The notes beneath the pieces are model-generated. The model did no database searches. It was not told where the DNA came from and saw only the letters and a list, made by a program, of their open reading frames with translations. A stretch of DNA of 5,409 nt, from NCBI GenBank assembly GCA_900548765.1, contig URLU01000152.1:1-5409 (forward strand), given 5' to 3'. Origin of the DNA: an uncultured Lachnobacterium sp. Lineage in GTDB: Bacteria; Bacillota; Clostridia; Lachnospirales; Lachnospiraceae. A program made the position numbers and the translations under genes. Positions 1 through 5,409 of this stretch are shown here, piece after piece; positions within the stretch are counted from its first letter, which is position 1; each line of letters begins with the position of its first letter.

Positions 1-2301
1 GGATGCGTCAAATTGTATTCGGGTGAAATTGACCATGCAAATGAGAAAAGTGCAGACTCATATAGGAAAAATGCAGCTGAGAATGGATGCAGCGATGACA
101 TAAAAGACGAAAACATCTGCGAAGAGCTTGCCATGTGTGACGAAGCTTTGCTAAATGAGTACATGGAAAATGAGGGCTTAAGCAAGGAGTCTGTCAGAAA
201 AGCCATCTGTGACCGCAAGGTATTTCCATGCTTTTTCGGCTCAGCCCTTAAGCTCACAGGTGTGGATGAGCTCCTATCAGGCATCAGGGAATATGCTGTA
301 GAAAAAATATACCCATCTGAATTTGCAGCAAGAGTCTATAAAATCGGAAGAGACGACAGGGGTGTGAGACTTACCTACATGAAGATACTCGGAGGGGGTA
401 TAGCTGTCAGGGACAAGCTTGAGTACAGTGATTTGATTGAAAAGATAGACCAGATTAGGAAGTATTCAGGAGAAAAATATGTGACCTGTGACTTTGCAAA
501 GGCAGGAGAGATTGTGACAGTTACAGGACTTAGCAGCACCTATCCGGGACAGGCTTTTGGCAATCTCGGAGAGGACAATATGGCAATCCTTGAGCCGGTG
601 CTAAACTACCAGCTCATACTGCCAAAGGAGGTCAATCCGGCTGAGTTTTTAAAGAACATGAAGCTTATCGAGGAGGAGGATCCTTCTCTCTATGTGGTCT
701 GGAACGAGGAACACAGGGAAATACACATCCAGCTCATGGGTCAGGTGCAGATGGAAGTGCTGACAAGACTTATAAAGGACAGGTTTGGCGTGGTAGTAAC
801 CTTTGGACCGGGAAGCATTGTTTATAAGGAGACTGTGGCAAAGCCTGTGGAGGGTGTGGGACACTTTGAACCACTGCGCCATTATGCGGAGGTACATCTG
901 TTGATAGAACCACAGGAAAAGGGCAGCGGCGTTACAGTGAGCTCCGTGTGCAGTGAAGACATACTTGACAAAAACTGGCAGAGACTTATCGCCACTCATA
1001 TAGAAGAAAGAGAGCACAGGGGTGTGCTTACGGGAAGTGCATTGACAGATGTAAAGATTACAATTTTATCAGGCAGGGCACATATCAAGCATACTGAAGG
1101 AGGTGATTTCAGACAGGCTACCTACAGGGCAATCCGCAATGCTTTAAAAAGAGGTGAGTGCATACTGCTTGAGCCGTATTATGACTTTATATTAGAGATA
1201 CCAATGGAGCATGTAGGCAGGGCACTTACAGATTTGGAGCAGAGGGCTGCAAGGGTGGAGTCTCCTGAATTTTACACCAGTGGAAGCCGTGATATGGCTA
1301 GAATCACAGGAGTAGCACCTGTATCTACCATGCAGGATTATGTCAGTGAGGTAATGGCATATTCTCAGGGGCTGGGTAATCTGACACTTGATTTGTCGGG
1401 CTATGATGAGTGCCACAATCCGGAGGAGGTCATAGCTGAGAGGGGCTACGACAGCGAGATGGATTTCAAAAATCCTACAGGCTCAGTATTCTGTGCCCAT
1501 GGCTCCGGCTTTATCGTGCCATGGGATCAGGTGGAAAATTATATGCATCTGCCTTATGTATACACCGGCGATTCCTCAGAAACCACACTTAGGGAAAATT
1601 CCAGAGCTTTCAGTTCTCAGGACGCAGACCTGCTGGCTGGAATAAACCGCAGGACAAGCTGGTCGCAGGATGTGGCAGGTATGACTTCGGTGGAGCTGGA
1701 CGCAGAGCTTGCGGACGTGTATGCAAGAGAATTTGGCATGAATAAAAATGATGTGGAAGACCAGGAGCGAAAGAAATGGAAGAGCACCTCAAAGCAATAC
1801 GAGGGCTTGTCTGGAAAACCGCGCACTGTCAAGCATGATAAGCATGGCAACCCAATCTATCCGGTCAGAGGTCCACAGGAGGAGTACCTGATAGTGGATG
1901 GCTATAATATCATTTTTGCATGGGAAGACTTAAATTCTTTATCTAAGATAAATATAGATTCGGCGAGAGATGCGCTTAAGGACATTCTGGCAAATTATCA
2001 GGGCTATAAGGGCTGTAAGCTGATTCTTGTATTTGATGCCTACAAGGTGAAGGGCAATGCAGGAAAGCAGGAGAGCTTTAATGGGATTGATGTATTTTAC
2101 ACTAAGCAGGATGAGACTGCGGATGCCTTTATCGAGAGGCGGGTGCATGACATCAGGGATAAGTACAAGGTGACTGTTGCCACAAATGACGCACTCGAGC
2201 AGCAGACAGTCATGAGCCTTGGGGCACTTCGGATGTCTGCCAGAGAGCTCAGAGACTTGATTGAGAGGACGAACCGGGAAGGGCTGGACAATTATAGTTA
2301 G
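1..2301 (+). CDS. TetM/EF-G-like translational GTPase fused to a Rae1/YacP-type NYN ribonuclease (5'-truncated by window)
   Basis: The frame is open from base 1, so the TTG at 13 is not a believable start and the gene begins upstream; 766 codons and a TAG stop are visible. The G1-G4 GTPase motifs are outside the window. The G5-like GSALK (238-252) ends the GTP-binding domain. Next come a domain II beta-barrel (about 320-590), domain III (about 600-800, with GQVQMEV), domain IV (about 820-1160, LTDVKITILSG) and domain V (about 1165-1400, starting LLEPYYDF), the order of EF-G and TetM. A further conserved-looking stretch (to about 1560) and a polar linker of about 100 residues follow. The last 139 residues form a NYN/PIN-like RNase domain: VDGYN (1894-1908), VFDA (2029-2040), ETAD (2113-2124), ATND (2179-2190) and GALRMSARELRDL. 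This matches B. subtilis Rae1/YacP, an endonuclease cutting mRNA in the ribosomal A site, but lacks its C-terminal tail of about 30 residues. The TetM loop that evicts tetracycline is not conserved, so resistance should not be assumed. Likely role (inferred): cytosolic ribosome rescue or stress response coupled to mRNA cleavage. Confidence 0.88.
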   Translation, partial: GCVKLYSGEIDHANEKSADSYRKNAAENGCSDDIKDENICEELAMCDEALLNEYMENEGLSKESVRKAICDRKVFPCFFGSALKLTGVDELLSGIREYAVEKIYPSEFAARVYKIGRDDRGVRLTYMKILGGGIAVRDKLEYSDLIEKIDQIRKYSGEKYVTCDFAKAGEIVTVTGLSSTYPGQAFGNLGEDNMAILEPVLNYQLILPKEVNPAEFLKNMKLIEEEDPSLYVVWNEEHREIHIQLMGQVQMEVLTRLIKDRFGVVVTFGPGSIVYKETVAKPVEGVGHFEPLRHYAEVHLLIEPQEKGSGVTVSSVCSEDILDKNWQRLIATHIEEREHRGVLTGSALTDVKITILSGRAHIKHTEGGDFRQATYRAIRNALKRGECILLEPYYDFILEIPMEHVGRALTDLEQRAARVESPEFYTSGSRDMARITGVAPVSTMQDYVSEVMAYSQGLGNLTLDLSGYDECHNPEEVIAERGYDSEMDFKNPTGSVFCAHGSGFIVPWDQVENYMHLPYVYTGDSSETTLRENSRAFSSQDADLLAGINRRTSWSQDVAGMTSVELDAELADVYAREFGMNKNDVEDQERKKWKSTSKQYEGLSGKPRTVKHDKHGNPIYPVRGPQEEYLIVDGYNIIFAWEDLNSLSKINIDSARDALKDILANYQGYKGCKLILVFDAYKVKGNAGKQESFNGIDVFYTKQDETADAFIERRVHDIRDKYKVTVATNDALEQQTVMSLGALRMSARELRDLIERTNREGLDNYS

Positions 2302-2315
2302 ATAAAGAAAAGAGT

Positions 2316-2384
2316 ATGGAGCAAAGGACAAAAAATGTGGACAATTCTGTCCCTTGTGTAGGAATGAATAGAATGATAAACTGA
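2316..2384 (+). CDS. possible 22-codon leader ORF (weak)
   Basis: An ATG 14 bases after the stop of the GTPase-nuclease gene opens a 22-codon frame ending in TGA (MEQRTKN...MNRMIN). The only ribosome-binding signal is the weak purine run AAAGAAAAGAG immediately before it. There is no recognisable family and no membrane segment or leader-peptide motif. It is listed because it lies between a Rae1-type nuclease gene and an ABC exporter gene, a setting where a short translated leader could matter. It may well be chance. Confidence 0.12.
   Translation: MEQRTKNVDNSVPCVGMNRMIN
2354..2382 (+). promoter_or_regulatory. weak promoter candidate upstream of the ABC exporter
   Basis: TTGTGT (2354-2359) and TAAACT (2377-2382) are separated by 17 bases, and TGA directly precedes the -10, giving an extended -10 arrangement. 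The hexamers match consensus at only 3/6 and 4/6, so this is tentative. An 8-base direct repeat TGAATAGA (2365-2372 and 2386-2393, 21 bases apart, about two helical turns) overlaps it and could be an operator. No T-tailed terminator separates the preceding gene, so read-through transcription of the exporter is equally possible. Confidence 0.2.
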
Positions 2385-2411
2385 GTGAATAGAGGAAATG
2401 CGCATTCATTC
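2362..2411. repeat. small inverted repeat and palindrome in the pre-exporter gap
   Basis: GAATGAAT (2362-2369) and ATTCATTC (2404-2411) form a perfect 8-base inverted repeat with a 34-base loop. The perfect 10-base palindrome AATGCGCATT (2397-2406) overlaps the right arm. There is no T-run after the structure, so it is not a terminator. It could be an operator or a leader RNA fold, or chance in A/T-rich DNA. Confidence 0.3.
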
Positions 2412-2493
2412 TGAATAAAAATTTTAAAGGAATGATTTGTAAGTGCCAGATGAAAGAAGAAATGTTTCAATATTCCTTGATGAGATTATGGAT

Positions 2494-2500
2494 AAGGGAG
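2494..2500 (+). promoter_or_regulatory. ribosome binding site of the ABC exporter
   Basis: AAGGGAG lies 10 bases before the ATG at 2511 and decides that start. The nearer ATG at 2504 is only 3 bases from this site and is in another frame. Confidence 0.7.
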
Positions 2501-2510
2501 AAAATGACCT

Positions 2511-4103
2511 ATGTACAAAACAATACTAAAGAAAAATCGCCTATATTTAATTATTGGTATTATAATATCGCTCATCAGTTCAGCAGCCTATGTTCTGGCT
2601 GGATATTCACTGTCCTTCTTACTGCAGAGCTATGGTGATGATGTCAGAATAAGTGAGCTTATAAAGGATGGTCTTGTAGTCCTTGTTATCTGGTCTGTGA
2701 CTTTGCTTATCATGTATATCTACAACGTGTTCCAGAGCTGGGTTACATGCAGGATGAAAACAGATTTAAGGGAAATCATGGCGAATAAAATAGTATCCAT
2801 GGATTGTGTAGAGTTCCTTAAGAAGGACACTGGCAACTATGTGTCATGGATGACAAATGATGTCGAGCAGATTAATAACGAAGTGTTTTTAAATCTGTTC
2901 AACATAATAGATGCGGTAGGCAAGACAGTTTTTTCTATGTTTGCACTTTTTTATCTGGGAATTGGAATAGGAATAACAGCCATTCTTCTCTTTGCCTTTA
3001 TGGCAGTTGTACCACAGTTGGCAGCTAAGGGACTGGATAAAAAAACAGAAGCCATGTCAAAGGAAAACGAAAATGCAACAGAGAAGTATAAGGAAAATAT
3101 GGGAGGCTTTCTCTTATTTTATCTGTCAAACAGGCAGTCATACTTTGTAGACAAAATCAAAGAAGTCTCAAGAAGACAGGAAAACGCTATTTTCGACAAA
3201 GATAAGAAGAGTACTTTTGTGAGTATCGTAAGTGCAGGAGTAAGTCTGGTAAGTCAGATAGTAATGATTCTTGTGACAGTCTGCATGGCATCTATGGGAC
3301 TCACACCTGTAGGTGCGGTGCTCTCGGTTGGAAATCTGGGACAGACATTTTTCAGTAATGTGGGAGCTTCAGTAAGTGCTGTGATTAAGACAAAATCTAT
3401 AAAGAAGCTCTGGGAGAAATATGAGATTAAGGAGAATGTCCCATATGAGGCCAGGATAAACAATGAGGTGGAGACAATAAAGCTTGAAAATGTAAGCTTT
3501 GGCTATGATGGGAAAAATATCCTGCAGGATTATTCCTGTGAATTGCAAAAGGGCAAAAAGTATGCATTGACAGGAGCAAGCGGCGCAGGGAAGAGTACAC
3601 TCGGTAAGCTGATTGCGGGTCTGTTAAATGGATACGAGGGCAGTATCAGATATGATGATACTGAGGTTGGCAAAATAGAGAGAAAATCTTTATTCAGTCA
3701 TATCACATATGTTGATCAGAATGTTTTTATTTTCGGAGAAAGTGTGCGCTTTAATGTGACACTGGGACAGGATTTTTCAGATGATGAAGTCTGGGCAGCA
3801 TTGAAAAAATGTAATCTGGATGAGTTTGTAAACAGCTTAGATGGAAAGCTTGATTACGTACTGGCTGAAAACGGAAAAAATCTGTCGGGAGGACAGAGAC
3901 AGAGATTAGCCCTTGCCAGAGCTTATATCAGACATGTATCATTTATCGTTCTGGATGAGGGAACCTCTGCCTTAGATGAGAAAAATGCAATAGAAATAGA
4001 AAATACTTTGTTGTCAGAGCCTGATATGGGCGTGATTTTGATTTCACATCATTTGAGTCAGAAATCAAGGGAAAAACTGGATGATGTGATAACAGTGGGG
4101 TAG
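2511..4103 (+). CDS. ABC exporter half-transporter (membrane domain fused to ATPase)
   Basis: This 530-residue protein has the layout of a type IV (ABCB-like) exporter that dimerises in the cytoplasmic membrane and uses ATP to push out a substrate. Hydrophobic segments lie near residues 11-38, 54-75, 128-150, 152-172, 236-258 and 262-285, consistent with six membrane helices. The ATPase domain has Walker A GASGAGKST (355-363, Lys361), Q-loop Gln403 in YVDQN, signature LSGGQ (458-462), Walker B VLDE (Asp482, catalytic Glu483), D-loop SALDE and H-loop His513 in ISHH, so it should be catalytically competent. The protein stops about 17 residues after the H-loop, lacking the usual tail of about 20-40 residues. 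The start has a good Shine-Dalgarno. No second half-transporter, peptidase domain or substrate-peptide gene is visible, so it is probably a homodimer or pairs with a partner encoded elsewhere. The substrate cannot be read from sequence; drug, peptide or lipid export are possible. Confidence 0.9.
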   Translation: MYKTILKKNRLYLIIGIIISLISSAAYVLAGYSLSFLLQSYGDDVRISELIKDGLVVLVIWSVTLLIMYIYNVFQSWVTCRMKTDLREIMANKIVSMDCVEFLKKDTGNYVSWMTNDVEQINNEVFLNLFNIIDAVGKTVFSMFALFYLGIGIGITAILLFAFMAVVPQLAAKGLDKKTEAMSKENENATEKYKENMGGFLLFYLSNRQSYFVDKIKEVSRRQENAIFDKDKKSTFVSIVSAGVSLVSQIVMILVTVCMASMGLTPVGAVLSVGNLGQTFFSNVGASVSAVIKTKSIKKLWEKYEIKENVPYEARINNEVETIKLENVSFGYDGKNILQDYSCELQKGKKYALTGASGAGKSTLGKLIAGLLNGYEGSIRYDDTEVGKIERKSLFSHITYVDQNVFIFGESVRFNVTLGQDFSDDEVWAALKKCNLDEFVNSLDGKLDYVLAENGKNLSGGQRQRLALARAYIRHVSFIVLDEGTSALDEKNAIEIENTLLSEPDMGVILISHHLSQKSREKLDDVITVG

Positions 4104-4119
4104 TACCTTGGACATTTAT

Positions 4120-4190
4120 GAGGGCAGCCTGCACATCCGATGGCGTATATTCGTTATTAGGGATAAGGCAGGCTGTCCTCCTACATTTTT
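4120..4190 (+). terminator. intrinsic terminator of the ABC exporter gene
   Basis: A 13-pair stem, 4120-4132 with 4168-4180 (one G-U pair), encloses a 35-base loop that has its own 4-pair stem (ATCC 4135-4138 with GGAT 4161-4164). After five bases a T-run (4186-4190) follows. It starts 16 bases after the exporter stop. The long loop and offset T-run are less than ideal, but position and GC-rich stem fit termination and separate the exporter from the copper operon. Confidence 0.65.
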
Positions 4191-4288
4191 AACAAGTCTT
4201 TTTAATTCCAATTGTAATAAAATTGACAATTAAATGGTTATCTAGAATGAAATTGATTATCACGGATAGAATAAATTTAAAAAAGTTA
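4191..4288. other. AT-rich intergenic stretch with a Fur-box-like site and an inverted repeat
   Basis: No gene is seen here. TGAAATTGATTATCA (4248-4262) matches 12 of 14 arm positions of the 7-1-7 Fur-box pattern TGATAAT-N-ATTATCA. AATTGT (4210-4215) and ACAATT (4226-4231) form an inverted repeat with a 10-base spacer. A consensus-like TTGACA (4223-4228) has only a poorly spaced TAGAAT (4243-4248) after it. In such AT-rich DNA these can occur by chance, so no binding protein is asserted. Confidence 0.3.
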
Positions 4289-4317
4289 TTGAAATATACC
4301 CCATAAGGGTATATAAT
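4289..4317 (+). promoter_or_regulatory. sigma-A-type promoter of csoR-copA
   Basis: TTGAAA (-35, 4289-4294) and a perfect TATAAT (-10, 4312-4317) are separated by exactly 17 bases, placing the transcript start near 4324 and giving an untranslated leader of about 60 bases. The spacer is almost entirely occupied by a CsoR-type operator, so a bound repressor would block polymerase directly. Confidence 0.85.
4294..4314. promoter_or_regulatory. CsoR operator 1 (inside the core promoter)
   Basis: An 8-base inverted repeat, ATATACCC (4294-4301) and GGGTATAT (4307-4314), with a 5-base spacer has the TACCC-N5-GGGTA form seen at CsoR-controlled copper promoters. It fills the -35/-10 spacer and overlaps both hexamers, so CsoR bound here should exclude RNA polymerase until Cu(I) releases it. 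Confidence 0.85.
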
Positions 4318-4330
4318 TTCGTTCATAGAG

Positions 4331-4347
4331 ATACCCCCATAGGGTAC
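4331..4347. promoter_or_regulatory. CsoR operator 2 (in the transcribed leader)
   Basis: TACCC (4332-4336) and GGGTA (4342-4346) with a 5-base spacer repeat the core of operator 1; the centres are 35 bases apart. It begins about 8 bases after the predicted transcript start. A second CsoR tetramer here could strengthen repression or act as a roadblock. Confidence 0.75.
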
Positions 4348-4371
4348 GATTAGGAGAGACGAACATCTAAC

Positions 4372-4376
4372 AGGAG
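4372..4376 (+). promoter_or_regulatory. ribosome binding site of csoR
   Basis: AGGAG lies 6 bases before the ATG at 4383 and supports that start. Another AGGAG (4352-4356) in the leader has no start codon at a usable distance. Confidence 0.8.
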
Positions 4377-4382
4377 ATAAAT

Positions 4383-4691
4383 ATGGAAGAAAACAATTGT
4401 TGTTGCTGCTCTGGCAAGAAAAAAGACAGAAGCGAAAAGGAATACAAGGATTTGGTCAACAGGTTAAGCAGAATAGAAGGACAAATCAGAGGCATCAAGA
4501 GGATGCTGGACGAGGACTGCTACTGCCCTGACATCATGATTCAGGTGTCTGCGGCGAATGCGGCGCTAAACAGCTTTAACAAGGTGCTGCTGGCTAACCA
4601 CATCAGAACCTGTGTCGCTGATGACATCAGAAATGGCAATGATGATGTGATTGATGAGCTTGTGACAACACTTGGCAAATTGATGAGGTAG
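4383..4691 (+). CDS. csoR: CsoR-family copper-sensing transcriptional repressor
   Basis: This 102-residue all-helical DUF156/CsoR protein is the cytosolic Cu(I) sensor of the operon. The core opens with NRLSRIEGQIRGIKRML (26-42), the family's helix-1 signature. The copper ligands are recognisable as Cys48, His73 and Cys77; the 25-residue Cys-His gap and the HIRTC motif match Cys36-His61-Cys65 of Mycobacterium tuberculosis CsoR. The apo-tetramer binds GC-rich palindromes and leaves them when Cu(I) binds. The two TACCC-N5-GGGTA sites just upstream, and copA 93 bases downstream, fit autoregulated control of copper efflux. Oddities are four consecutive cysteines at the N-terminus (6-9) and an extra Cys46, beyond the three standard ligands. 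The related RcnR (nickel), FrmR (formaldehyde) and CstR (persulfide) proteins use other ligand sets, so copper is the best call. Confidence 0.94.
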   Translation: MEENNCCCCSGKKKDRSEKEYKDLVNRLSRIEGQIRGIKRMLDEDCYCPDIMIQVSAANAALNSFNKVLLANHIRTCVADDIRNGNDDVIDELVTTLGKLMR

Positions 4692-4784
4692 GCGGCAAAG
4701 ATTTTGCAGCAGCCGATTCAGATTTGCATTTTAAGGACTTGCTTTAGATAAAAGGCAAGAGTTAATAACAGGAAGGTGATATAG
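4692..4784 (+). other. csoR-copA intercistronic region
   Basis: This 93-base gap has no terminator with a T-tail, so csoR and copA are probably co-transcribed. Two small hairpins are possible: GCAAA-GAT-TTTGC just after the csoR stop, and CTTGC/GCAAG around 4739-4759. Either could affect relative expression or mRNA stability; neither is strong. GGAAGG (4771-4776) is the copA ribosome binding site, 8 bases before its ATG. Confidence 0.5.
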
Positions 4785-5409
4785 ATGGAACAGTATACAG
4801 TTACAGGGATGAGCTGTGCAGCCTGCAGCGCAAGGGTCGAGAAGGCTGTCTCTGCGGTTCCAGGAGTTGCGTCGTGCTCAGTGAGTCTTTTGACCAACTC
4901 CATGGGAGTGGAGGGAAGCGCAAGTGCTGAAGACATAATCAGTGCAGTAGAAAATGCAGGCTACGGCGCCCAGAAAAAGTCTGGTGCAAAATCGGGTGCA
5001 GATGCAGGACAAGGCAGCAGTGCCCATGGCGGCTCTGACATGTACAGAGAGGCAGAGGAAGCCCTAAAGGATAAGGAGACACCAAAGCTCAAAAAGAGAC
5101 TTATAGTGTCGGTGATTTTTCTGGTGGTGCTCATGTATTTTTCAATGGGACATATGATGTGGGGCTGGCCGCTGCCGAAGTTTTTTGACGGAAATCATGT
5201 GGCAATGGGACTGGTGCAGTTACTGCTCACAGTTGTCATAATGGTTATAAACCAGAAATTTTTCATCAGCGGATTTAAGAGCCTGTTTCACGGAGCACCA
5301 AACATGGACACACTGGTAGCCCTTGGCGCAGGAGCATCATTTTTATACAGTGTCTATGCGCTTTTTGCCATGACAGATGCCCAGGTAAAGGGTGATGCAG
5401 AGCTCGTGA
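4785..5409 (+). CDS. copA: copper-exporting P1B-type ATPase, N-terminal part (3'-truncated by window)
   Basis: The ATG at 4785 follows GGAAGG at 8 bases, and 208 codons are open to the window end; typical CopA proteins are about 750-850 residues, so most of the enzyme lies beyond. An N-terminal heavy-metal-associated domain (residues 1 to about 63) has the copper-binding GMSCAAC motif (Cys11, Cys14), conserved for taking Cu(I) from a chaperone. A Gly/Ala/Ser-rich linker (about 64-86) and a charged stretch follow. Membrane helices are near residues 106-125 (with MGHMMWGW), 143-162 and 182-200, the last after the PNMDTLVALG motif typical of copper-transporting P-type ATPases. The CPC, DKTGT and nucleotide-binding motifs are not in view. 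Only one metal-binding domain is present. It sits in the inner membrane and expels Cu(I) using ATP. Position after csoR and the CsoR operators supports copper. A silver-handling variant cannot be excluded. Confidence 0.94.
   Translation, partial: MEQYTVTGMSCAACSARVEKAVSAVPGVASCSVSLLTNSMGVEGSASAEDIISAVENAGYGAQKKSGAKSGADAGQGSSAHGGSDMYREAEEALKDKETPKLKKRLIVSVIFLVVLMYFSMGHMMWGWPLPKFFDGNHVAMGLVQLLLTVVIMVINQKFFISGFKSLFHGAPNMDTLVALGAGASFLYSVYALFAMTDAQVKGDAELV

Noticed and set aside
13..15. TTG as the start codon of the GTPase-nuclease gene
   Set aside because: The frame is open to the window edge, the GTP-binding domain is missing, and no ribosome binding site precedes it; the real start is upstream.
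649..1017. 122-codon reverse-strand open frame
   Set aside because: It is antisense to EF-G domains III-IV and has no family resemblance or ribosome binding site; a shadow frame.
2339..2352. GGACA-ATTC-TGTCC hairpin as a terminator after the GTPase-nuclease gene
   Set aside because: Only five base pairs and no T-run follows; it does not support termination.
1939..2409. 156-codon reverse-strand open frame over the nuclease domain and the following gap
   Set aside because: It lies mostly antisense to the strongly conserved NYN domain, its protein shows no recognisable family, and it is best explained as a shadow of the + strand gene.
2432..2638. 68-codon + strand frame overlapping the start of the ABC exporter
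   Set aside because: The purine run AAAGGA abuts its ATG with no spacing, and most of the frame is an out-of-frame reading of the exporter. Kept only as a speculative leader in the findings.
4223..4248. TTGACA ... TAGAAT as a second promoter for csoR
   Set aside because: The spacer is only 14 bases, and a much better promoter with 17-base spacing lies closer to csoR.
4718..4936. 72-codon reverse-strand frame over the copA start
   Set aside because: It is antisense to the conserved metal-binding domain of CopA and has no supporting signal.

Overview
The window looks like chromosomal DNA from a gut Firmicute, most likely a Lachnospiraceae of the Agathobacter/Roseburia type. This is inferred from the moderate-to-low GC content, AGGAG-type ribosome binding sites, the csoR-copA gene order, and a TetM-like GTPase carrying a C-terminal NYN domain. 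No sequence search was run, so the taxon is a judgement. All supported genes lie on the + strand.

Layout. (1) 1-2301: the 3' part of a large gene. It encodes an EF-G/TetM-like translational GTPase whose C-terminus is fused to a complete-looking NYN ribonuclease domain of the YacP/Rae1 type; its N-terminal GTP-binding domain lies upstream of the window. (2) 2302-2510: a 209-base gap with small repeats, a weak promoter candidate and a possible 22-codon ORF, but no convincing terminator. (3) 2511-4103: a type IV ABC exporter half-transporter (membrane domain plus ATPase) with all nucleotide-binding motifs. (4) 4104-4382: a non-coding gap holding a long-stem terminator, an AT-rich stretch with a Fur-box-like sequence, and a near-consensus promoter with two CsoR-type operators. 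(5) 4383-4691: csoR, the copper-sensing repressor. (6) 4785-5409: the 5' part of copA, a copper-exporting P-type ATPase, cut by the window end.

The right half is a self-regulated copper efflux unit. CsoR would sit on operators in and just after its own promoter, and Cu(I) binding to its Cys-His-Cys site would release it and allow csoR and copA to be transcribed. The left half is the more unusual part: a ribosome-binding GTPase joined in one polypeptide to an A-site-type mRNA endonuclease. It probably acts on stalled or drug-bound ribosomes, and it is followed by an ABC exporter. In Bacillus subtilis free-standing Rae1 controls a multidrug ABC transporter mRNA, so the adjacency here is suggestive, but nothing in the sequence proves a link.
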